From contig JAFDWR010000004.1 of NCBI GenBank assembly GCA_018268355.1, forward strand, positions 496,404 through 560,403: a stretch of 64,000 bases of DNA, given 5' to 3'. The translations under genes were made by a program, and so were the position numbers. Within the stretch, counting starts at the first letter, position 1. Every line of letters begins with the position of its first letter. The notes beneath the pieces are model-generated. The model saw only the letters and a program-made list of their open reading frames with translations, was not told the origin of the DNA and searched no databases. The DNA comes from Armatimonadota bacterium (GTDB taxonomy: Bacteria > Armatimonadota > Fimbriimonadia > Fimbriimonadales > Fimbriimonadaceae). This document shows positions 16,403-24,238 of the stretch, piece after piece.

Positions 16403-17202
16403 TGTTGCTGTTTTTCTCCCGAACTCGGTTTTTGGTAGAAGAAAGGCCAGGGTTGTTCATAGCCCATGTTTCGATAATCGAAGATCCTTTCCGTGCTACC
16501 GACAAAGAGCATTCCGCCCGGCCGCAAGGCCGCGAAGAATTTCTTATAAAGGTCATCTTTGGCAGGATCGGTGAAATAAATCACCACGTTTCTGCACATG
16601 ATGAGATCAAAATTGCCATCGAAGCGGTCGGCGAGCAGGTCTCCGCGCCGGAATCGAAGGTATTTCGAAAGCTGAGCGTTGGCCTTCCAGACCCCATCGA
16701 CTTCACGGAAATACTTGGCGCGAAGCTCGGCAGAGACGCCTCGCATCTCGTTGGCGCCAAACTCGCCGCGCTGGGCCTGCTCGAGGGCCGAGATGTCGAT
16801 GTCGGTGCCCAAGATGGAGTGGTTGCCCGGGAAGTGCTGGTCGAGCAGGATCGCAAGGGTATGAGCCTCGGCGCCAAGCGAGCATCCCGCGCTCCAGATC
16901 TTGAGCGAGCGGTTCACCTTCAGGAGCTCGGGCAGGACTCGCAACCGCATGTCATCCCACTTTTCGGGGTTACGGAAGAGCTCGGTGACGTTGATCGCCA
17001 TCTTGTCGAGGAACCAGCGCAGCTCCGCCTCGCTTGAACCCAAGAGGGTCCAAAACCTGTCGAGGGTGGGAATGCCCTTCGACTCCATCATGCTGACGAT
17101 GCGGCGGCGCATCTGGTCAGGCTTGTAGAGGTGCAAGTCGATGGCGGTCTTTTGCTTCAGCGAAGCATAGAAACGGTTCCAGGATGTCTCGTCAGGCTGC
17201 AT
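16384..17202 (-). CDS. cheR: Chemoreceptor methyltransferase CheR
   Basis: 272 residues: N-terminal helical CheR domain (KQKTAIDLHLYKPDQMRRR), then the SAM-dependent methyltransferase domain with KIWSAGCSLGAEAHTLA (~89; usual form SAGCSTGEEPYS), TDIDISALEQAQRG and DLIMCRNVVIYF. It methylates glutamates on chemoreceptors using S-adenosylmethionine. The ATG at 17202 overlaps the end of cheB by 11 bases; the longer upstream frame is read inside cheB and is not favoured. Confidence 0.93.
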   Translation of the reverse strand: MQPDETSWNRFYASLKQKTAIDLHLYKPDQMRRRIVSMMESKGIPTLDRFWTLLGSSEAELRWFLDKMAINVTELFRNPEKWDDMRLRVLPELLKVNRSLKIWSAGCSLGAEAHTLAILLDQHFPGNHSILGTDIDISALEQAQRGEFGANEMRGVSAELRAKYFREVDGVWKANAQLSKYLRFRRGDLLADRFDGNFDLIMCRNVVIYFTDPAKDDLYKKFFAALRPGGMLFVGSTERIFDYRNMGYEQPWPFFYQKPSSGEKQQQWRNAS

Positions 17203-18256
17203 GGGTCTTCCTTCCCGCAAGGGCGGCGGTGATTGCCATCGCCATGTCTTGAATCGGCACTTGCATGTCGCTTGCTCCCGCTTGGACGGCAGCGCGCGGC
17301 ATTCCATAGATCGTGCAGGTCGATTCGTGTTCGGTGAAAACGGTGCCACCGGCAGCCTTGATCTTGACTGCGCCTTCCGCGCCGTCTCGGCCCATTCCGG
17401 TGAGGATCACGCCGATGACCTTTCGGCCAAAGTGCTCGGCGGCGGATTCAAAGAGGTAGTCGGCGGCGGGGCGCACGCCGTGGACGGAGGGCTCCTCGTC
17501 GAGCTTGATCTGTCCGTTGCGGATCATGCGAAGGTGGAAGCCACCCGGCGCGACGAGCGCTTGTCCCGGCTGGAGCGAATCGCCCATCACAGCCTCGCGA
17601 CAAGGGACGGTTCCGATGCGATCCAACCGCGCGGCAAGGCTCTCGGTGAACCCGGCGGGCATGTGCTGGACAATGACGATGGGAGCGGGGAAGGCCTGGG
17701 GCAGGTTCGCCCACAGGGTGCCAAGCGCCTTCGGTCCACCGGTCGAGCTCGCAATCACGACGATGCGGTCGGATTTGACGAGCGTTGACGGGAGCGCGGT
17801 CGGCTTTGCCGGAGCTGGCGTGGCGGACCCAAGAAGCGGCTTGCGAACGCTCGCGATCTTGGCTTCCTTGGCCATCCGAACCTTGGCGAGCAGGTCGTCT
17901 TGAATCTGCCGAATCGCGGTGAAGCTGCCGTTCATCGGCTTGCCGATGACGTCATACGCGCCGATGTCGAGGCATTCCAGGGCGGTTGACGCGCCGCGAT
18001 GGGTGAGCGTCGAAACCATCAAGACGGGCATCGGGGTCTTCGCCATGATGCCGCGCAGAGCGTCGAGGCCCGACATCCTGGGCATCTCGACGTCAAGGGT
18101 CATGACATCGGGTCGAACGTCGGCCGCGATGGTGATCGCATCTTCGCCGTTCCGTCCGAGGGCAACAACCTCAATGTCCGGGGCGCTCTCCAGGATGTCC
18201 TTGAGGAGCTGACGGATCAGCGGGCTGTCGTCGATGATTGCTACGCGAATTTTCAT
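17192..18256 (-). CDS. cheB: Receptor methylesterase/deamidase CheB
   Basis: 354 residues: receiver domain (Asp9/Asp10, phosphoacceptor Asp55 in MTLDVEMPRMSG), a linker with Ala/Pro, and the esterase domain with catalytic Ser in ASSTGGPKAL, His in VQHMPAGFTESLA and Asp in LTGMGRDGAEG. It removes methyl groups from receptors and is activated by phosphorylation, opposing CheR, which is encoded next. It starts in a 4-base overlap with the HDOD gene. Confidence 0.95.
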   Translation of the reverse strand: MKIRVAIIDDSPLIRQLLKDILESAPDIEVVALGRNGEDAITIAADVRPDVMTLDVEMPRMSGLDALRGIMAKTPMPVLMVSTLTHRGASTALECLDIGAYDVIGKPMNGSFTAIRQIQDDLLAKVRMAKEAKIASVRKPLLGSATPAPAKPTALPSTLVKSDRIVVIASSTGGPKALGTLWANLPQAFPAPIVIVQHMPAGFTESLAARLDRIGTVPCREAVMGDSLQPGQALVAPGGFHLRMIRNGQIKLDEEPSVHGVRPAADYLFESAAEHFGRKVIGVILTGMGRDGAEGAVKIKAAGGTVFTEHESTCTIYGMPRAAVQAGASDMQVPIQDMAMAITAALAGRKTHAA

Positions 18257-19137
18257 GCCGCTTGTGCCTGGTCGGTGAACAGGGTTTGGCGGGCTTGGAA
18301 CTGGTCAATCCAGTCGGAGAGGATGCCATCGAAGTCGTCGTCGGTGAGCCCCAGTCGAGACCAGGCGTCGCCGTCAAACTCGATGCGCAGGCCCTCCGAT
18401 CCCAGGCCAATGCCCATGCACCGAGTCAAATAATCGGCACAATGCAGGCAGTCCAGCAGGGGATTTTGCGAGGTGGCCTCGCTTGGCGTGTGGCTGTATC
18501 GAATGGCTTCGCACAGCTCGTTGGGCAGTCCCCACATCTTCGTGAGTTGGTAGCCGACCTCGGCGTGGTGGAACCCAAAAAGCTCGAATTCGTGGTCAAT
18601 TGCGAGTGACTTATCGCCTCGAAGTGCCCCGACGAGATCAGCCGAGCCGTCGAACCAGATCGACATTGCGATCTTGCCGATGTCGGCAAGGAGGCCGCAG
18701 GTGAAAGCGGCATCGGGAGACGCCTTGCGCGATCGATCCGCGATCGTCTGCGCGAAGGTTGCCGTGGCATAGCTGAACTCCCAAAGGCCCGGCGAGGCGA
18801 GGTCAAACACCTTAAGGTCGCGGCAAAGCCAAGGGTAGGTCGAAGCGACCACCGCGAGACGGCGAACCGTCCGCATCCCGAGGATGACGACCGCCTCATT
18901 GACGTCAAAGACCTGCTTGCGGAGGGAATAGAACGAGCTGTTCGCGAGTCGAAGCACGCGCGCGGTCAGAGCGGGATCCTGTTGCAATAGGCGTCCGACC
19001 GATTGGGCGGTGCTTTCTTCGGCTTCGGTCTCCGAAATGACGGCGAGGACAGTGGACGAGACGACCGGAAGGTCCGTCGTCGTTTCAAGCAGCTGAGCCA
19101 GGTTCGGGCGGCCGGAAAACGACGTGATCGCGCTCAT
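18253..19137 (-). CDS. HDOD-domain signalling protein
   Basis: 294 residues with the HDOD pattern: DLPVVSSTVLAVISETEAEES near the start, LLQQDPALTARVLRLANSSFYS (~47), AVVILGMRTVRRLAV, and the HD-like FTCGLLADIGKIAMSIW where the catalytic His-Asp pair is lost, as in HDOD proteins generally. HDOD proteins are non-enzymatic regulators linked to signalling and motility. Four-base overlaps with cheD upstream and cheB downstream place it firmly inside the chemotaxis operon. Its partner is unknown. Confidence 0.9.
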   Translation of the reverse strand: MSAITSFSGRPNLAQLLETTTDLPVVSSTVLAVISETEAEESTAQSVGRLLQQDPALTARVLRLANSSFYSLRKQVFDVNEAVVILGMRTVRRLAVVASTYPWLCRDLKVFDLASPGLWEFSYATATFAQTIADRSRKASPDAAFTCGLLADIGKIAMSIWFDGSADLVGALRGDKSLAIDHEFELFGFHHAEVGYQLTKMWGLPNELCEAIRYSHTPSEATSQNPLLDCLHCADYLTRCMGIGLGSEGLRIEFDGDAWSRLGLTDDDFDGILSDWIDQFQARQTLFTDQAQAA

Positions 19138-19640
19138 GCGGCCCTCAGGTTGGTCAGGTTCTTCTCTCCCACGGAGAGGGTCTTGACGATGATGTCGCCG
19201 GTGTCGAGCTTGAAGGTGACGGTGCGACCCTGGTTGCCGCCGAGGTCTTCGGCCTTGCATCGCAGCCCTTGCTTCTTGATCGCGGCACGAACCGCGGCTC
19301 CGTTTCGCTCACCGACGTCGAGCTTGGGCGCGGCGCCGGTCGACGACTTGAAGACTTGGGCACCACCCGAGACGGCGAGGACGAGCCTACTCTTTCGAGC
19401 ACCGGCAGCCTCCATCTGGGCGATCAGGGCAGGCAAAGCGGTGTCGGCGAACTTGCCCGGCTTATCACCAGGCTCGCCGTTGAAAGCCTCTGGAAGCATC
19501 ACGTGGACCATGCCGCCGACCTTGGCCACGGGGTCCAAGGCGCAGATGCCTACGCAACTTCCGAGTCCGAGGCAAACCAGCGAGCCGGTTTCTTGGATGA
19601 CCTTGATCTCAGCCATTCCGACCAGCGTTGAGCCCGTCAT
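19134..19640 (-). CDS. cheD: Chemoreceptor glutamine deamidase CheD
   Basis: A 168-residue CheD. The catalytic Cys29 lies in LGLGSCVGICALDP and His46 in GGMVHVMLP; HVMLP and the later GGAQVFKSS and LGGNQGRTV are family hallmarks. In the Thermotoga enzyme a Thr six residues before the Cys completes the triad; here that position is Cys23. CheD deamidates receptor Gln residues and in CheC-containing species binds and activates CheC, the neighbouring gene. Its start overlaps the cheC stop by one base (TAATG). Confidence 0.93.
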   Translation of the reverse strand: MTGSTLVGMAEIKVIQETGSLVCLGLGSCVGICALDPVAKVGGMVHVMLPEAFNGEPGDKPGKFADTALPALIAQMEAAGARKSRLVLAVSGGAQVFKSSTGAAPKLDVGERNGAAVRAAIKKQGLRCKAEDLGGNQGRTVTFKLDTGDIIVKTLSVGEKNLTNLRAA

Positions 19641-20260
19641 TATGCCGCCTCCTGGATGCCGAGGCTGGCGAAAAGCGTTTGCAGGCTGCCGTCGGTCGGG
19701 AAGTAGATGAAGAAGCCTTCGATGTCGCCGGTCTCGTTCTGGATGCTTGTACGGACGCTCAAGGCGCTGAGGCCTGCAAGCTGCGCTTCGGCAAAGATTT
19801 GGTAGAGCACGGCGACGCCCATGTCGATGCTCAGGAAAGGCGGGCTTGCGTGGACCTTCAGTCCGGTCATGTCCGAAATCGCGTTGAGGAAGCCGGAGTC
19901 GACGATGTTGCCTAGTTCAAGCATCGCGGAGCTCGCGAGCTCGTCCACCGACGAGGGATCCTCGGGTGCGGTGCCGATCACAAGGTTCCAAAGGGCGACG
20001 GCGGAGGTCCAGGGCATCAACCAGCCCATCTGGCCGGTGAGGTCGCCTTCGACCGGCATCAGGATGCAGACCGCAACTTCCTCAGGGAATCCGACCAGCG
20101 CGGGGACATCGGTCAGCTCGACCTCGTCTGCGCTCGGTACGGTGACGTGGAACGTTTGCCCCGTCATCCCCGAAAGGGCGGTCGCCGCGTGACCGACGCC
20201 GATGTTTGATATCTCACGGATGACGGACATCGCCATCTCGCCAAAACTGCTTGCACCCAT
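19640..20260 (-). CDS. cheC: CheY-P phosphatase CheC
   Basis: 206 residues with two ExxN-type active-site helices: REISNIGVGHAATALSGMTG (~17) and ELGNIVDSGFLNAISDMTG (~117). CheC is a CheY-P phosphatase whose activity rises when bound by CheD, encoded next. This is the first gene of the operon. The ATG at 20260 has an AGGGAAG site 6 bases upstream; a TTG at 20266 is in frame but less likely. Confidence 0.93.
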   Translation of the reverse strand: MGASSFGEMAMSVIREISNIGVGHAATALSGMTGQTFHVTVPSADEVELTDVPALVGFPEEVAVCILMPVEGDLTGQMGWLMPWTSAVALWNLVIGTAPEDPSSVDELASSAMLELGNIVDSGFLNAISDMTGLKVHASPPFLSIDMGVAVLYQIFAEAQLAGLSALSVRTSIQNETGDIEGFFIYFPTDGSLQTLFASLGIQEAA

Positions 20261-20587
20261 GACCAACTTCCCTAACCCACTCTCTGGGGCACTTCAGAAG
20301 AAATGCACCTGTTCCCTAGCGGGGGAAATTCCACGAGGGGGAAGCGGCAAGACCAAGCAATCTTGCGATATCCCGCCACATAGGCCGTGAAGGCGGCATT
20401 TTATAAACTTTGAGTCGATTGTGAGGGTGTCCGCGTAATCACAGTTAGACCTGCAAAAAAGAGCAGGCATTGGCGGAACTACGGCAACGTCAACACAACC
20501 TCTCCTCCTCAGTAAGGGGCGTCCAAAATCGGGCGCCCTTTTTCTCAATCGCCTTTTTCTTGGGGGATTGGTACACTCGAAGGGCTC
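20261..20587. other. Intergenic region between cheC and accB-like gene
   Basis: A 327-base region without a convincing gene. It holds the cheC ribosome-binding site, a lower-GC part near 20398-20460, a small hairpin (20450-20454 with 20463-20467) and a plus-strand terminator at 20514-20543. The terminator lies 44 bases before the next gene and is not downstream of any plus-strand gene, so a short RNA or attenuated leader may lie here. I could not match it to a known riboswitch consensus. Confidence 0.5.
20514..20543 (+). terminator. Orphan terminator upstream of accB-like gene
   Basis: An 11-pair stem (20514-20524 with 20531-20541, including two G-U pairs), a 6-nt loop and a T run through 20543. 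Confidence 0.7.
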
Positions 20588-20995
20588 ATGGCCTCATTTG
20601 ATGCGGAAACGGTTCGGCATGCTCTCGAAACGGCTCGACGCCATTCGATTCACGAGGTTGTTCTCCAATCGGGAGATGCGTCGTTCCACGCCGTCCTCAA
20701 GCCGGTGAAGGCGAAGGCGCGTGCCAGTGCGGCCTCCGGTGGATCGGCGGCGACGTCCGAAGCACCCGCCGCGCCGACGAACCTGCCGCTGAAGTCCAAC
20801 GTCGTGGGCTACCTGCGACAGGTCCTCATCCAGCCCGGAGACGTGGTGGAGAAGGGTCAGAAGGTGGCCGTCGTTGAGGCACTGGGACTCGCCAACGAGG
20901 TGGGAGCCTCGGCGGCGGGCACGGTCGAAGAGGTCCTCGTCACGGTGGGCGATCCCGTTGAATTCAATCAGGTCCTCGCGAGGGTCAAGCCATGA
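20588..20995 (+). CDS. BCCP-like biotinyl-domain protein lacking the biotin Lys
   Basis: 135 residues arranged like the biotin carboxyl carrier protein AccB: an N-terminal helical segment, an Ala/Pro-rich linker (41-66) and a C-terminal biotinyl fold (VVGYLRQVLIQPGDVVEKGQ; SAAGTVEEVLVTVGDPVEF). In active carriers the hairpin reads EAMKM with a biotinylated Lys; here it reads EALGL, with Gly100 (codon GGA at 20885) in that position. It cannot be biotinylated at the normal site. It begins an overlapping run with accC, so a role in acetyl-CoA carboxylase assembly or control is likely. Plant BADC proteins are a known example of Lys-less BCCP relatives that restrain the enzyme. Confidence 0.88.
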   Translation: MASFDAETVRHALETARRHSIHEVVLQSGDASFHAVLKPVKAKARASAASGGSAATSEAPAAPTNLPLKSNVVGYLRQVLIQPGDVVEKGQKVAVVEALGLANEVGASAAGTVEEVLVTVGDPVEFNQVLARVKP

Positions 20996-21369
20996 TCGGC
21001 CGAACTCGCCAGGGCGACACGCTGATCGGCCTCCTCGTCACGATTGCGATCATCGCGATCCTGGCAGCGGTGTACTTCACGGGCAAGGGCACGGGCGAGA
21101 CCAAGGGCCGAAAGGACGGCATCGGTCGCACGATCATTGGCCGAAGCATCGCGGGGGCGAAGGACGATGTCTGTCGTAGCAACCTGGGCCAGGTTCGAGC
21201 CGCGATCCAAATCGCCCGCGCGAACGCGGACGATGCCCCTCCCGCCGACCTCAAGGAAACCCGTCTCGGCGATTCGTTTTATCGGTGTCCGCTCGGAAAA
21301 GAGCCTTACGTCTACAACCCAGAAACGGGCGAGGTGAAGTGCGTTCACCTCGGACATGAGAAGTACTGA
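20992..21369 (+). CDS. Type IV pilin-like protein
   Basis: 125 residues with an N-terminal prepilin signal: a short basic leader ending in Gly8, then DTLIGLLVTIAIIAILAAVY, the hydrophobic helix of type IV pilins and type II pseudopilins. Two features are unusual: the first mature residue would be Asp, and the conserved Glu at position 5 is Gly. The C-terminal part has three Cys (DVCRSNLGQ, YRCPLGK, VKCVH) and the segment CRSNLGQVRAAIQIA seen in many Gram-negative minor pseudopilins. It overlaps both neighbours (4 and 1 bases), which places a pilin-like gene inside an acetyl-CoA carboxylase operon. Confidence 0.82.
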   Translation: MIGRTRQGDTLIGLLVTIAIIAILAAVYFTGKGTGETKGRKDGIGRTIIGRSIAGAKDDVCRSNLGQVRAAIQIARANADDAPPADLKETRLGDSFYRCPLGKEPYVYNPETGEVKCVHLGHEKY

Positions 21370-22733
21370 TGCTGAAGAAAGTTCTCATTGCCAATCGAGG
21401 TGAAATAGCCTGTCGTGTCATCCGCGCCTGCCGCGAAATGGGGGTTGCCAGCGTGGCGATCTTCAGCGAGGCCGACCGCGAGAGCCTTCATGTGAAGCTC
21501 GCCGACGAGGCGATCTGCGTTGGGGCGGGCTCGAACCAGGACTCCTATCTCAACCTCGCCAACGTCCTCATGGCCTGTCAGATCAGCGGCGCAGAGGCGG
21601 TCCACCCGGGCTATGGCTACTTCAGCGAGCGCGCCAACTTTGCCGCCGCTCTCGATTCGCTTGGCATCAAGTTTATCGGCCCTCCCGTCGCCGCGATTGA
21701 GGCGATGGGCGACAAGGCAAGCGCGAAGCACGCGGCGGTGGCCTCGAACTGTCCGGTGGTGCCGGGTTCGGTGGGCTCGGTCGCGAACGAAGTCGAGGCA
21801 CTGAAGATCGCCGAGGAGATCGGCTTCCCCGTGCTGCTCAAGGCAGTGGCGGGTGGTGGCGGGCGCGGCATTCGCCGCGTGGATGACGCCGAGGACCTTG
21901 CCTCGCTCTTCAGCACCGCGAGTGCGGAGGCCCAGGCGAGCTTTGGTAGCGGCGAGATGCTGGTCGAGAAGTGCGTGGTCGAGCCGCGCCACGTCGAGAT
22001 TCAGGTCATCGGCGACCACCACGGCAACATGGTCTACCTCGGCGAGCGCGAGTGCTCGATCCAGAATCTCCGCCACCAAAAGCTGGTCGAAGAGGCGCCC
22101 TTTGCCGGCTTGCCCGACAGCGTTCGCCGATCGATGGGTGAGGCCGCGGTGCGGGTTGCCCAGAGCGTGGGCTATGCGAATGCGGGGACCGTCGAGTTCC
22201 TTGTGGACAAGGATTTCAACTACTACTTCCTGGAAATGAACACCCGACTCCAGGTCGAACACCCGGTCACCGAGCAGATCACCGGCGTGGACCTCGTCCA
22301 CCTCATGCTCAAGATCGCAAACGGCGAGAAGCTGCCGATTACCCAAGAGGACGTCCTGCTGAGCGGGCATTCGATCGAGGCGCGCATCACCGCGCAGGAT
22401 CCGAGCAAGGACTTCGCGCCGAGCACGGGCAAGATCACCAAGTGGTGCATGCCGATGGGGAACGGCGTCCGGATGGAGACCCACTGCTACGCCGGATTCA
22501 CGGTCAGCCCGTTTTATGACCCGATGATTGCCAAGCTCATCGTGACGGGCAAGACGCGCGATGAAGCCTGCGCCAAGCTTGCGGGAGCGCTTCGCGAGTT
22601 CGACGTGGAAGGGATTCAGACGAACATCCCGTTCCTGCGCGAGCTGGTCGACGACCCGCGCTACCGAGCGGGCGACTTCAGCACCGCCTTTGTCCCTCGA
22701 TTCCTTCAAGAAAAAGAGGACGCCACGCTTTGA
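21369..22733 (+). CDS. accC: Biotin carboxylase subunit of acetyl-CoA carboxylase
   Basis: 454 residues, normal length for AccC. ATP-grasp architecture: KVLIANRGEIACRVIRA at the start, AVHPGYGYFSERANFA, the glycine-rich loop KAVAGGGGRGIR (~158), EKCVVEPRHVEIQVIGD, ECSIQNLRHQK (variant of the usual ECSIQRRHQK) and FLEMNTRLQVEHPVTE. It carboxylates biotin on a carrier protein using ATP and bicarbonate as the first step of malonyl-CoA synthesis. Since the neighbouring carrier-like protein lacks the biotin Lys, a functional carrier must be encoded elsewhere. Confidence 0.96.
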   Translation: MLKKVLIANRGEIACRVIRACREMGVASVAIFSEADRESLHVKLADEAICVGAGSNQDSYLNLANVLMACQISGAEAVHPGYGYFSERANFAAALDSLGIKFIGPPVAAIEAMGDKASAKHAAVASNCPVVPGSVGSVANEVEALKIAEEIGFPVLLKAVAGGGGRGIRRVDDAEDLASLFSTASAEAQASFGSGEMLVEKCVVEPRHVEIQVIGDHHGNMVYLGERECSIQNLRHQKLVEEAPFAGLPDSVRRSMGEAAVRVAQSVGYANAGTVEFLVDKDFNYYFLEMNTRLQVEHPVTEQITGVDLVHLMLKIANGEKLPITQEDVLLSGHSIEARITAQDPSKDFAPSTGKITKWCMPMGNGVRMETHCYAGFTVSPFYDPMIAKLIVTGKTRDEACAKLAGALREFDVEGIQTNIPFLRELVDDPRYRAGDFSTAFVPRFLQEKEDATL

Positions 22734-23299
22734 GGTCGAGGCGCAAGTCGCGAGAGGCAGCCCTTTGCGTCTTGTATTCGCTCGACCTTCAGCGGGAGGG
22801 CGTGGACATCGACGAGGCGTCGGAGCTCGCCTTATCGGAGCTGACCCTTTCGCCCGACCAAGTGGCCTACACCCATCGGCTCATCAAGGGCGTGATGGGC
22901 GACCTCAGCGAAATCGACGAGACGATCAAGCGATTTTTGAACGACTACGACATCGACCGTGTGGCGGCGGTGGACCGAACCCTGCTTCGCATGGCGGTCT
23001 ATGAGCTGTATCACGAGCCGGGCCTTGCCCCCGCGATTTCGATCAACGAAGCGGTCGAGCTGGCCAAGAAGTATTCGACGGCGGCGAGCGGGAAGTTCGT
23101 CAACGGCGTGCTCGGCGCCCTGGTGAAGGAATCGCCCAAGGCGATCTGGGACCCTTCGACCGCGCCTGCCGAAACCGAAGTGGTTGAAGAACCCGAAGCG
23201 GCTCCCGAACCGGAGAACGAAGAGACGGTGGTGGAAGGCAGCGACGAAGGCCAACAGGCGATCCAGTTCGGCTGGAAGATTCGGACTGACGCTCCTTAG
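22730..23299 (+). CDS. nusB: Transcription antitermination factor NusB with acidic tail
   Basis: 189 residues. The first ~140 match NusB: RRKSREAALCVLYSLDL at the start, DRVAAVDRTLLRMAVYEL and the signature ISINEAVELAKKYSTAASGKFVNGVLG (shown in parts). NusB binds boxA RNA with S10 for rRNA antitermination. After residue ~143 there is an added Glu/Pro-rich, probably disordered tail. It starts with TTG overlapping the accC stop; an AAGAGGA sequence lies upstream. Confidence 0.93.
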   Translation: MRSRRKSREAALCVLYSLDLQREGVDIDEASELALSELTLSPDQVAYTHRLIKGVMGDLSEIDETIKRFLNDYDIDRVAAVDRTLLRMAVYELYHEPGLAPAISINEAVELAKKYSTAASGKFVNGVLGALVKESPKAIWDPSTAPAETEVVEEPEAAPEPENEETVVEGSDEGQQAIQFGWKIRTDAP

Positions 23300-23310
23300 G
23301 CCAGCGGGAG

Positions 23311-23316
23311 TATCCT
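23311..23316 (+). promoter_or_regulatory. -10 box 7 nt before unknown gene
   Basis: TATCCT, then 7 bases, then the ATG at 23324, with no Shine-Dalgarno site. This suggests a leaderless transcript for the gene pair that follows. Confidence 0.5.
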
Positions 23317-23323
23317 TTTAGGC

Positions 23324-24238
23324 ATGGGTGAGCCTGCCAAGCGTTGGTTGAGCAAGGTCGTTGACTATGCGGGAGTTTTTCCTCCTGCCAAGCTCGCGGT
23401 GACCGATGCGGTCGAGAACTACCTCGCCGCGCACCACGGTCCGAATCGGTGGATCGTTGACCGGTTTGTCATCAACGTGGGTCGGCTTGAGGACCTGATT
23501 GTCGAACTGGACCAGCACACGCCCGAAGAGATCAATGGGCGTGACCCGATTGGCCTCACCGTCGTCGGGACGGCGCAGCCGGACCACAAGCATTGGAAGT
23601 CGGGCTTTGACCACGACGTCAGCGTCATGGAACGGTTCCAGCGGCTCGCCGAGAACCGCGCCGAGGTGCTTGGCTTTGAGATCCGCGTTCCGGATCATGA
23701 GCACCTTGAGCATTACACCCACGACCTGAAGGGCTTTTCCAACCTCGACATCTTTGTCGAACTGCCGTGGGGGCCGATGGTGCCCGAGTCGATTGGCCTG
23801 ATCGCGGCGATGGATTCGCTGAACGTGAAGGCGCGCACCGGCGGCGTGGAAGCGAGCGCTTTTCCGAGCGCGATCGACGTGGCGGGGTTCATCCAGGCCA
23901 CCGTGCAATCGAACGTGCCGTTCAAGTGTACGGCGGGGCTGCACGAGCCGGTCGCCCATCCCGACCCCGTGCTCCAGGCGACCCACCACGGGTTTGTGAA
24001 CATCTTTGCCGCGACCGCCTTTGCGATGGAGCAGGAGTTGAGCCGCAAGGAGCTCGCTCAGGTCCTCGAGGTGCAGGATCCGGCCGCATTCGTCGTTACC
24101 GATGAGGGACTTCGCGTTGGCGAGTTCGCCGCGAGTTCGGACGCGCTGCAAGAGGCGCGCGAGCTGTTCCTTGGTTTTGGTTGTTGTTCGATCCAAGAGC
24201 CCGTCGAGGGCTTGCGGCGTATGGGGTGGTTATCATGA
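23324..24238 (+). CDS. Unknown protein coupled to fumarylacetoacetase
   Basis: 304 residues without a signal peptide. Notable segments are KVVDYAGVFPPAKL at the start, a regular alternation of strands and helices (INVGRL, LTVVGTA, GFEIRVPD, IFVELPWG) and FKCTAGLHEPV (~208), in all reminiscent of an aldolase-type TIM barrel with a possible catalytic Lys. I do not recognise the family. The stop overlaps the fumarylacetoacetase start by 4 bases, so it is probably involved in the same aromatic (tyrosine) degradation route or a related one. Confidence 0.75.
   Translation: MGEPAKRWLSKVVDYAGVFPPAKLAVTDAVENYLAAHHGPNRWIVDRFVINVGRLEDLIVELDQHTPEEINGRDPIGLTVVGTAQPDHKHWKSGFDHDVSVMERFQRLAENRAEVLGFEIRVPDHEHLEHYTHDLKGFSNLDIFVELPWGPMVPESIGLIAAMDSLNVKARTGGVEASAFPSAIDVAGFIQATVQSNVPFKCTAGLHEPVAHPDPVLQATHHGFVNIFAATAFAMEQELSRKELAQVLEVQDPAAFVVTDEGLRVGEFAASSDALQEARELFLGFGCCSIQEPVEGLRRMGWLS

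Noticed and set aside
20398-20543. Known riboswitch upstream of the acc operon
   Set aside because: I compared it by eye with c-di-GMP, THF, TPP, glycine, fluoride and ZTP consensus cores and saw no match.
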